Shown here: positions 54,825 to 64,000 of the stretch, piece by piece
How positions within the stretch are numbered: position 1 is the first letter of the stretch
How the letters are laid out: the number at the start of each line of letters is the position of its first letter
Assembly: GCF_004379255.2 (NCBI RefSeq)
Contig: NC_056037.1
Location: 16,564,902-16,628,901 of the forward strand
Origin: Salvia splendens
Taxonomy: Eukaryota > Streptophyta > Magnoliopsida > Lamiales > Lamiaceae
Length of the DNA stretch: 64,000 nucleotides
Reading direction: 5' to 3'
Notes under the pieces: generated by a model
Told to the model about the DNA's origin: nothing
The model's database searches: none
Seen by the model: only the letters and a program-made list of their open reading frames with translations
Made by a program: the position numbers and the translations under genes

Positions 54825-54890
54825 TGTTAGGAATCAAGCCACGAGATGTGTCTGCTGCTAAATAAATCATTAGCACGTTCCGCATTATCA
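54825..54890. repeat. Dispersed repeat fragment, also at 29803
   Basis: It begins TGTTAGGAATCAAGCCACG as at 29803 and diverges after about 65 bp. Confidence 0.45.
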
Positions 54891-56296
54891 TTAATCCCAC
54901 GTTATTGTAATTATTTTGTTGATTACTCACATTATTGTAATTCTTTAATTTACTCTCAATCACTACTCGATTACTTTATTTATTAAGTTTTGAAGGGTCA
55001 TTTTTTCAAGAGCCAAACACAACACACGTTGCCATTGATATTTGCGTCACCTGCTACGTAGAATTTTGTACGGACTCGATTTTATTTTTCAGCACAAACC
55101 ATTCCACTTGATGAAATGATTAGCATGGATATTGTAATCTCAATTTAGGTTCATTTATTTGAATATAAATTTATAAGAAAAAAAAGAATCAAGCTCTGTT
55201 GTTTGTTAGTACTGTATTTAAATAAGACAATGAAAATTGAAAAAGTGGAGCATTCACACATTAACGCGGTGATGAATTATATCTACCTTAGAATATAATG
55301 TTATCGATTAAGTTAGGAGAAAAACTAATCAAATTAAGGCAACTATACATGCGTTAAGTAATGTCACTATTTATTGATGCAATCATGCAAGTGTTAAAAT
55401 TGCTGTTTTTCAACTAATTAATATGGCCACATTCACTATAGAGTACGTACTAAATTCCCAAATGTGGGCAACTATAAAAACAAAATAATAATATTAATAA
55501 TAATGAATAATATTAAAAGCATACATTTAATATTAATTTACTTAAAATTAGTTCGTTTCAAAATTATCAATATTCTGAAACTAATTTACCCTGATGCAGG
55601 AATAACACAATTAAGAGATACAGCCATTACACCATCTTGGAAACATTACAGTTTTATGTCTGATTTATTTTCTTTTTTTCTTTTTTTTTCTAAAGTTTTA
55701 TTTATTGTAGTATATTCTTGTTATTCTAATGATTTAATGTATATAACCAGTTTTACAATCAAAATATAAATATCGGGTGTAAAATTTTTATTATTAATAA
55801 TTATGTACTTAGATTCACTTATAAAGGAAAAATTTAATGTATCTTTAGCATTAATATTTAAATAAATTATAAATAAAATAGATTTAAACATTATAGTACA
55901 ATTATTTTATATAAAATTAATTAATTTTTTTGAGGAAAAATTATTTAAGTACTACTATTAAAGTATATACAGACAAATATATTAGTCTTTAATGAAATAT
56001 AAAATTGATATTAAATCTGAACTGAAATATTTAAATAAACTGAAATCGAATAATTGTAACATAAAATTGTGATACGGACTATTGTGTAGTCCATGATAAA
56101 AAAAATTGATTGAAATCTTCAATAATTCAATTATATTAAAAATCAGTTGAAACATTAACTGAATGATCAATTAAAATCATAAGTATTCAACTAAACTCAT
56201 AATCGATAGAAACCACAAGTTGTTTGTTTATACTACTATTAAAGATCATTTGAATACCCAATTGTAGATCATTTGAGACACTTAATGAGCAAATTG
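54891..56296. other. AT-rich intergenic DNA, no gene seen
   Basis: Very AT-rich. No coding sequence was recognised. Confidence 0.5.
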
Positions 56297-56406
56297 AAAC
56301 AAAAATCAAACAAAAGTCCAATAAGCTAACACAGGTGGGTAATCAAATATTAAACAAAAATCAAACAAAAGTCCAATAAGCTAACATAGGTGTGTGATCA
56401 AATATT
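56297..56406. repeat. Tandem duplication, 55-bp unit
   Basis: AAACAAAAATCAAACAAAAG starts at 56297 and again at 56352; the copies differ by a few bases. The inverted pieces CAGTAATAACTAATAACTAA (56417) and TTATTAGTTATTACTGTAAA (about 56597) follow, suggesting a decayed MITE around them. Confidence 0.6.
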
Positions 56407-56870
56407 AACTTTTTACAGTAATAACTAATAACTAAATATCAATTTTATATGTTAAAAATATTTACACAAAGACATAAATTTATCAATCTTCCGTGTGTTG
56501 ATAAATTATGTATTTGTATTGATATTTAAATTTACATCTTATATTGATATAATTATGTTTTTGTGTTGATAATTTTAATACACAGAATTGAAAGTTATTA
56601 GTTATTACTGTAAATTAGTTAGCACAGTAACGCAACCCAGCTAACACATAAGCAATTAGACCATATGTATTTTTGTTACTAGCGTGAACTATCACTCTAT
56701 GTTGGACAACTTGTATAACATTTGGAATACATATCCTTAAGTTCTAAACCATAATAAATAAGTATACAAATTGTCATTTAAAATAATTTAATTATTTTGG
56801 AAAATAAATAAATTTTACTACCAAATAAATAATCTTTTAAAGTTACACGATATTACATTTATAAATATTA

Positions 56871-57107
56871 CTACCTTCGTCCCGCATTAACTGTCACATT
56901 TACTTTTCTGCACTCGTTTTATAAAAATGATAATAAATAGTTAAAGTCGAGAAATAGTAAAATAAGAGAGAGAATAAGGTAGAGAAGGGTCTTCTTTACA
57001 TTATTATCCCTCTTACTTTTCTATTTCTTCACTTTAACTATTTATTATCATTTTTACAAAACGAGTACAGAAAAGTAAATGTGACAGTTAATGCGGGACG
57101 GAGGTAG
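56871..57107. mobile_element. Stowaway-like MITE forming a long hairpin, 237 bp
   Basis: It begins CTACCTTCGTCCCGCATTAA and ends TTAATGCGGGACGGAGGTAG. The arms are inverted copies over most of the element (TGTCACATTTACTTTTCTG against CAGAAAAGTAAATGTGACA). TA flanks at 56869-56870 and 57108-57109. Confidence 0.8.
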
Positions 57108-59961
57108 TACTATAAAGTGGTATAATTCTATAAGCTCTTACAAAATTACAACGGATCTTTGTTGCTATAAACAAACTCAATTGATACAGTTCGTCTATAG
57201 ACTCTATACCAAACGAATTTCTCTTCTATGGGATCTACAATTCTGTGACGAATTATACCTCAATCAATTTTAACTTAGATTAAATCTACAATGATGATTG
57301 TGAAATAATTTAAAGATATTACTTAGTCAATTAAATTCAGATAAGAGTTTATCCCCGAATTGTACTATAACTATAAATCAATTGAATTTCAAACTGCGCC
57401 TTTTTAGAAAAATCATTTAAAATTCGTGTCGAACTAGATGTTCATACTTTCTACGACCGAGAGAGAATTACATACTACTGCTACTACTATATTCATTATT
57501 ATTATTATTATTATTAATTAATTAATGTACACACATTAAATATAAACCGCGTACAAAAGTGAGATTTGCTGTGCCGAAGCTTTTATACCTATATATGATA
57601 GCTTACATTACTACTTGTCTGATATTTTAATACTTTGATAAATAATAAACTGCCTACATTTACATTGCATTAATGTTTATTTATTACTGTACAAAGCATA
57701 GGGCCCTGCCACATACTCCATCACCAATTCAACAAATACTAAGTTGAGAGAAGAAAGTGAGAGCACTACTATATTATGAAGTTGTGTGTTTATTATTGTG
57801 CAAAACAGAGGCCCCCCTTTTTTTTTGGGACAAATTCTGCATTTATTCTCCTCAATCACCACTTCCCCTAATATCCAACCAAAACAGGCAGGACAAAATT
57901 TTGCCACTTTAAAGTTAAATTAAATTATTGGAATTGAGAACATATTTTAAAATCCTTATAGTGCTTAAATAAGTTTCAAATTCGGAAAGAAAAATGGAGA
58001 TATAAATATACTCTCAAATGAATCCAATTGATTGTGGGTCGAAATAATTATTGGGCCCAATAAATGAATATGGCCCAATATTAAAACTAGGTGCATCAAG
58101 TTGGGCTATAATGGCTGCTATTCCGGCCCAACATAGGCTCCAAACTCAGTTTGTGTCAATCCAATTTTATTATGTTGTCATTATTTTATCACTTATACAC
58201 AATTATATGGTGGGTAAACTATTCCCAACTCCATTTTTTTTAATATAACACAAAAGCTCAAGTCAAAGGATGACGAGCTAGTAATACAGAAGCAACTTAG
58301 GATATAAACAATTATAGTAAAAATTATTGAATCCTATTCCTAATTATTAAATTCTTGTATTTGATTTAAATATAAGGAAATACGGAAAAATATGATTTTT
58401 GAATTACGATAAGCATATTATGCATGTTCTATTACTTTTACGATGATACGTGATGAAGATAAGTTGGCACTATACCATTCCAACTGAAATTTATTACCCA
58501 ATAAGTTTTCATTGATTTTTGGGATATTGACACCTAATATTATGAATTTTTTTTAAAATTTTGTTATTTATCATGAACTTTGAATTTGACGTATAATATC
58601 GTGAACTTAAATATTTGTTGAATTTTTTCCACTGGCAACAAATTCTGACTACATTAAAATTAGATGGATAACCATATATGGCTTGTAGGGACTTTGTAAT
58701 CACATTATTATCATTTTTAAGTGGTAATCATATCTTATGTGTGTAATAACAAATGAAAGTGCCTATTGCCCTACCCAGTCGGGTGGCATTGTGCCTCTAT
58801 CTTGCCCGGTTGGTTCGACTGCCCAATTTGTGCCGTTTCTAGTGACTTTTTCCTATAATTCTACTCGGTCGGGTGAAGCAGTTTTACCACACAATTTTTC
58901 AATTTATATCCTCACTTTTCGAGCAGATAGAGGCATTATTTGACAGACGAAAATAGAGAGAAAAGAAGAGGGAAAAAGAAGGGGGAGAGGATTGACCATC
59001 CAAACTTCGTCATCTTAGAGATGGACTACCACCGACAATTGGAGATCACCATCAATCCTAAAACTTTCTGCCTAGTTTTTCGTCTTTGCTCTTAACATTA
59101 AGATTAGTAGGATGAATTGATAGTAGTATTAAACATAAAGATTCTATATTTAATCATTTTCGTTGGTTTTCATCTATGGTCCGAATTTTATATACGATTA
59201 CCAATGGCAGTTAAAATAATTTAGATGTTCAAATTTGTAGTCGATTGTGAACTCTCATTGTTATTGTCAATTCCTTGAGCTTAGTTTGTTGCTTAGTCTC
59301 TTTCAATATATAGATATAGATAGATTGATAGGTGTAGGGCCCATAACTGTGTCCTTTTCAATCCCACATTTGGTACTTAAACATCCAAAATTTGGCCACC
59401 ATTTCAATGATATAATGTATCGTGGCAAGCATGTGATATTTATTTGGTCAATATATAGAAGATTCTTGTTTGTTAATAGGAGCTTTTAATAACGTATATG
59501 ACATGTGACATGTTTGATGCTATAATAGTTAGATAAGCAATCACCAGCTAAGATAAGCGACTCTAAACGTAATTTCAAATTGTTTCAAATACAATGTTAT
59601 TTCCTTAAGAAAGAAATAGGGGTATATGGCAAATATAAATCTGAAATAGATTAATTATTAAGTACTTATAATGAAAATGAAAAATATTGAGTGTGAGGAG
59701 ATAAAATAGGAGATGGGGATAAGTGGTGGGAACTGGGAAGATGAAGATGAAGATAAAGAATCAATTTCTATATAATTAATCATGGAAGCAAAAGAGATAA
59801 AGTGGAGCACGTCTCATACAACTTATTATTGGAGTTTGCTCACTTATCATAATCATCATGAAAAGTGGAGTACAGATGTTCTGATTCTGAGCTGTACGTA
59901 TTTATTAAATACAAAACTAAATATTGATGATGGGGCCATCCCATCATGTGCATGCCAATAA
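57108..59961. other. Intergenic DNA, no supported gene
   Basis: An ATT microsatellite lies near 57492-57515. Short ORFs (for example 57677-57907 minus, 58737-58943 plus) show no domain and have the composition of non-coding DNA. 58500-58620 resembles a worn MITE. Confidence 0.45.
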
Positions 59962-60508
59962 GAGCATCTACATTGGAGCGGACTATCGTCATCCACTACA
60001 GCTCCGCGCCCTATGCGGTCTCCATCCTCCGCGCCCTATGTATCCTCCGCGGATGATGACCATTTTTTGCATCATCCGGCCTATCCTCCGCCCCATTGCG
60101 GGGGTAAGGAGGATAGGTCCGGACGATGCACACATTTTCATTTTTTTATATTTTCTTCTATATATATCACCAATTTTTATACTTTATTTTATACCTTTCA
60201 CTCCACTATCTTCCTCATCTCTAATTCTTTCTAAATTCAATAATGAATTCCCATAATTTTCCATATTCGCAAGCATAAAATATAAAAAATAAAAAATAAT
60301 TATTGACAATAAGATTTGCCTTTAATTTGCGGTGTTTTTATATTTATTCTTGCTAATTGACATATTTGCAAATATAAAAAAATAAAAAACAAATACAAAA
60401 TAGAAGTTAAAATTATAGGGCGGCTATAGGGCGTCCCACTGCAGAAAAATGGGTTGGAGGATAAAATGCTGATGTGGCGGAGAATATTGCGTCCTATTGT
60501 GGATACTC
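59962..60508. mobile_element. Harbinger-like MITE, 547 bp
   Basis: The left end GAGCATCTACATTGGAGCGG and the reverse of the right end, GAGTATCCACAATAGGACGC, are related inverted repeats. The flanks are TAA (59959-59961) and TTA (60509-60511). The left subterminal region has repeated TCCTCCGC, GCGCCCTATG and GGATAGG pieces. Non-coding. Confidence 0.65.
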
Positions 60509-60511
60509 TTA

Positions 60512-61726
60512 TAATTTACAACAAAATAGTATTCTAAACATAAAATCGTTGCTATTTTCGTTTAGTGATGATATCTTTATTAGAGTAAAATAGGCATTTA
60601 ATTTGAATTATTAACTCTGGTAAAATTTGGGGAAATTTATTACTCCATCTCTAATTCTGTACCCGATTAGGACTTTGATTCATGAATTACTCAAATATTG
60701 TACAATAAAAGTACATTCATTCTCATTTAGGTTTCGAACTGGTTGGGAAATAAAAAATGTTATACATTCTCATGCAGGGACGTGTTAATAAAAGTGAAAT
60801 TAATTATGTTAAAAAAACAAAGCAAATCTCAGTCATTGGATCTTGTGATATAACCGTTAGATTAATGTCATGTGTCATCTAATAATGTAGATTATTAGTC
60901 TAATAACGTAACTTACCTAATAATATGTATTTTAGTAAAATAATGTAGCATTTTTGTCTAATAATGTAGCTTATCACAAGTTCACAACCATCCATTCTAA
61001 GGATCTAAGGACTGAGATTTATTTTGATTTTTAACAGAATTTCACTTATTGACCATAATGTGCCCCTTCTCATGCATTCCATATATATTTGTATTTGAAC
61101 GTATAAAATAGCTCTATTTGTAGTGAAAAGTGAAAACTAATTGTACTTAAAAGAAATTAAATTTCATCATCTTTAAGATTCGATCTTAATTAGGTCCGCA
61201 TTCATGATTCATTAAATAAATACTAAGATATATCATCAGTAGAAATTCACAATCTATAATTAAAAAAGATTCCAATATTATCATAAGCTAAATGTGTAAG
61301 GAAGGAAATCATTGAATTACAAAACACTACTGTCATTTTATTTCAATAATAATATATTTTCTAGACAGGATACTTACCGTTCAAACTATTTCGTTTCCCA
61401 ACCTACTAACCAAATATTTCTTTATTAAAAACTAAATTATGGAATTCACAATTAAATGCATATTTGACTAACATTTTATAACTTGCATATATATCACATG
61501 CAACGTGCTTTTAAACTATCTAGACTTTTTATATTTGTGCCATGATTCATGAATGACGTGGTTCCACATAAAAAAGGCTTGTATAGTTAAAAATAATTAA
61601 ATCAAATAAAATGAATTAGTAGCTATTTAATTAACGCGTTCACAGTGTTTGTCACCAAACTAATTTACAGGCAACGTGAATGGGGTTGTTTTTCCACATG
61701 GTTTTAGTTTCATTGTCAAACAAAAC
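60512..61726. other. AT-rich intergenic DNA, no gene seen
   Basis: TAATAATGTAG pieces recur between 60880 and 60970. No gene was recognised. Confidence 0.5.
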
Positions 61727-62392
61727 TGATGGTTTGGAGAATTTTTGATGGTGATGAATGCTGGAAAATACAGATCACGACACAGAGATTTACGTGGTTC
61801 GATTTACTGAGGTAAATCTACGTCCACGGGAAGAAAAGAGGGCAGAGTTGTATTGCTTGATCTGTTTTCTACAGCTTACAATACAGACTTGCTATTTGAT
61901 AATTTGATCTCTAGAGAACTTAACAGAACTTTTTTATCTATCTGATCTAGGTTCTATTTATACATTGAACCAAGATCGTGGCATGCAGCACCATTTACTA
62001 GGTAGTGGATGTCGTGGAGATTGTGGCGATCTTGCATGGGTCCACTATCCTGCATGAGTTAATGACTGCTTGACACCACTAGATAGATCGTGGGTGTAGT
62101 GGAGGTGGAAATCCTGCATGAGTCCACTATCTCCTAGTTCGGTCGAATACTGAGACCGAACTGCTGAATTATTGCCGAGCAGCTTTTGCCGATCTGAGAG
62201 TAGAGCTTGATGCCGACCTGAGAGCAGAGTTTGATTGGTTGGCTTTTACCGAGCTGTAGGCTAGGGCCGAACTCTTTGGTTATGCCGAACTGAACTCTTT
62301 AGTCATGCCGGACTGATACTCTTTAGTCATGCCGAACTGATACTCTTTCTTGGGCTTTAGGCTGATGGGCTTGTTTAGTACGTACTCCATCA
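61727..62392 (-). repeat. 3' LTR of the second Gypsy element, 666 bp
   Basis: It begins TGATGGTTTGGAG and ends CGTACTCCATCA. It matches the LTR of the first element in blocks (ACGTGGTTCGATTTACTGAG, CTACGTCCACGGGAAGAA, CTGAGACCGAACTGCTGAA) but has extra CCGAACTGATACTCTTTAG-type units near 62286-62345, which explain its greater length. Confidence 0.88.
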
Positions 62393-62504
62393 CTACCCCC
62401 CCCGAAAAGTGAAGTGAATCACTTCGGCATTCTGGATAAAGGTACGGGGTAAGTTGATGTTTGTCCTCGGTCTTATGAAGTGAACTCTTCTTTGACCGGA
62501 CTTG

Positions 62505-62860
62505 GTTTGTGTCCTAATTTGGCGAGTTTTATCGCTCGGATCGGACTTTCCGTTGTCCTAATTTGGGGATCGGACTTTCCCTTGTCCTAATTCGGCGAGT
62601 TTTATCGCGTGGATCGGACTTTCCCTTGTCCTAATTCAGGCAAGTTTTATCGCGTGAATCGGACTTTTGTTGCAGTTCGTTTCAGACGAAGTGCTTGATT
62701 CTTAAGCTGAATTGTGGTCTTGTATCCTCTTTAGAAGCTTGGACTTCACAATCGTTGGCTTATTGCAGTTCGTTTCAGACGAACTGCTTGTTTAAGCTGA
62801 ATTGTGGTCTTGTATCCTCTTTAGAAGCTTTGACTCACAATCGTTGGCTTGTATATGTTC
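62505..62860. repeat. Short tandem repeats between pol and the 3' LTR of the second Gypsy element
   Basis: Four imperfect units with GTCCTAATT, GGCGAGTTTTATCGC and GATCGGACTTTCC lie at 62510-62668. Then a unit of about 90 bp (GCAGTTCGTTTCAGACGAA to CTTTAGAAGCTT) is present twice, at 62671 and 62765. The first element has single copies of both near 19090 and 19160. Confidence 0.7.
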
Positions 62861-63036
62861 TAAGAAGGGGATCAGCCTTCGAAGAACAAGATACCTCAGT
62901 AACATTTGTAAGAGACGACACGCACAGAGACAGACAAAACACACAGACAAAACGCACAGAGACAAACAAAGACCAAACAAACCAAAGAAAGCACATTGAC
63001 CGAACAGGACTCAAGACTGACTGACCGGACTGTCTC

Positions 63037-64000
63037 TTACAAATGGAACTTCTTGAGGTTGGAAATGTGCCATGTTCGGGGTACCTGTTCTCCTGACATG
63101 TGAGCCAATTTGTAAGACCCTTTGCCGAGGACTTCTGACACCCGATACGGACCTTCCCATGTGGGTTCGAGCTTGCCCAGCTTTTCTGCTCGGCTTACTT
63201 CGTTGTTTCTCAAGACGAGATCTCCCACTTGAAATTGCAGCTTCTTCACCCTTTGGTTATAATACCGGGCTACTTGCTCCTTGTACTTGGCTGCTTTTAT
63301 GCATGCCAATTCTCTTCTTTCTTCGGCAAGATCTAGCTCGGCTCTCAGTCCGTCGTCATTCATTTCTGATGAGAAATTTAGAGTTCGGGGACTGGGTATG
63401 CCGATCTCCACCGGAATCACGGCTTCAGTGCCGTACACAAGACTGTACGGAGTTTCACCGTTGGAGGTTGTGGGTGTAGTTCGGTAGGACCATAGGACTT
63501 GAGGGAGATTTTCTACCCATTGTCCTTTGGCTTGTTCTAACCGAGCTTTTAACCCTTTCACCAGGATACGATTTGTTACCTCCGTTTGTCCGTTTGCTTG
63601 TGGATGAGAGACCGAAGTGAACCGCTGTTGAATATTCAGCTCTTGGCACCAATTCTTGAACGTCTTGTCGGTGAACTGAGTCCCGTTATCCGAGATGAGG
63701 ATGTGGGGGATGCCAAATCGGCACACTATGTTCTTCCAGACGAAATCCAATGCCTTCGAGCTCGTTATCGTAGCTAATGGTTCAGCTCCCACCCACTTCG
63801 TAAAGTAGTCCACGGCAACGATTAGGAATTTTATTTGCCGAGGAGCTTGTGGTAGTGGTCCTACTATGTCTATACCCCATTGCATAAAAGGCCAAGGGCT
63901 TTGCATAGTGGATAGATCGGTCTGCGGCATCCTTGGGATATTTGCATGGATTTGGCACTTCGGGCATGTCTTGACGAGCTGCACTGCTTCTTGTACCAAG
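63037..64000 (-). CDS. Gypsy integrase, C-terminal part of pol in the second element
   Basis: The frame is open from the window edge to the stop at 63037. It covers the end of the zinc-binding region (TCPKCQIHANIPRMPQTD), the catalytic core (WGIDIVGPLP, ISDNGTQF, HPQANGQTE) and the C-terminal module (WEGPYRV, VPRTWHISNLKKFHL). By eye it is more than 90% identical to the first element's pol over this span. No stop or shift was seen. Confidence 0.88.
   Translation of the reverse strand, partial: LVQEAVQLVKTCPKCQIHANIPRMPQTDLSTMQSPWPFMQWGIDIVGPLPQAPRQIKFLIVAVDYFTKWVGAEPLATITSSKALDFVWKNIVCRFGIPHILISDNGTQFTDKTFKNWCQELNIQQRFTSVSHPQANGQTEVTNRILVKGLKARLEQAKGQWVENLPQVLWSYRTTPTTSNGETPYSLVYGTEAVIPVEIGIPSPRTLNFSSEMNDDGLRAELDLAEERRELACIKAAKYKEQVARYYNQRVKKLQFQVGDLVLRNNEVSRAEKLGKLEPTWEGPYRVSEVLGKGSYKLAHMSGEQVPRTWHISNLKKFHL

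Larger units (their letters stand above)
61727..64000 (-). mobile_element. Second Gypsy element of the same family, 3' part, cut by the window edge
   Basis: The 3' LTR (61727-62392), polypurine tract (62393-62409, CCCCCCCC on the plus strand) and the end of pol are present. The rest lies beyond base 64000. The space between LTR and pol stop is only about 640 bp, against 3.8 kb in the element at 15095. Its antisense ORF region is missing. Confidence 0.9.

Noticed and set aside
60013..60256. Plus-strand ORFs in the MITE at 59962
   Set aside because: They consist of subterminal repeat and AT-rich filler; no domain.
63072..63479. Plus-strand ORF of 135 aa
   Set aside because: Antisense to the integrase end of the second Gypsy element; the same shadow occurs at 19494-19724 in the first element.

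Overview
This is a plant nuclear window, most probably from a eudicot. The evidence is GT-AG introns, AT-rich intergenic DNA, plant gene families (ABCG half-transporter, DUF1218, WDR44-like WD40) and a dense load of plant transposons. The sequence alone does not fix the genus.

Host genes. Only three ordinary genes are supported: the 5' part of an ABCG half-transporter on the minus strand (1-1873, running off the left edge), a three-exon DUF1218 membrane protein gene on the plus strand (11820-13265), and a seven-exon WDR44-like WD40 protein gene on the plus strand (47531-53208). Exon joins were worked out from splice sites and frame. All three stay in frame, and the two complete genes give 184 and 885 residues. 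They appear unrelated and do not form a cluster.

Transposons. The rest is mostly mobile DNA. 4661-8265 holds Harbinger-like elements carrying a decayed Myb/SANT-type ORF. 15095-25476 is a complete, apparently very young Ty3/Gypsy element (Tat type, minus strand) with two 569-bp LTRs in which I saw no difference. It has gag, pro, pol and a spliced antisense ORF region, and it sits inside a plant-mobile-domain (PMD) gene fragment. An uninterrupted inverted copy of the same fragment lies at 26688-27085, and seven short palindromes lie between the two copies. 27949-29717 is another Harbinger ORF1 element. 30670-37056 is a nest of three: a Harbinger MITE, then a hAT MITE, then a young Copia element inserted in the target-site duplication of the hAT MITE. 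38480-43306 holds TRIM elements, Stowaway MITEs (one nested), a 135-bp Mutator-type MITE and an AT-rich duplication. 43966-46524 is a Harbinger element whose ORF is split by a hAT MITE. 61727-64000 is the 3' part of a second Gypsy element of the same family, lacking the antisense ORF region.

Most interesting signals. (1) In the Gypsy element, pro and pol share a frame and are separated by one TAG followed by CAA TCA, which fits the leaky-stop context UAG-CAR-YYA. (2) The inverted PMD duplication with its seven-palindrome array could make hairpin RNA. (3) One LTR-end motif and a near-identical primer-binding-type sequence are shared by Copia, Gypsy and solo-LTR elements. (4) Each Harbinger-like element carries its own GC-rich subterminal repeat. 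(5) The antisense module is present in one Gypsy copy and absent from the other. No tRNA, rRNA or CRISPR locus was found. All family assignments come from reading motifs; no database search was run.
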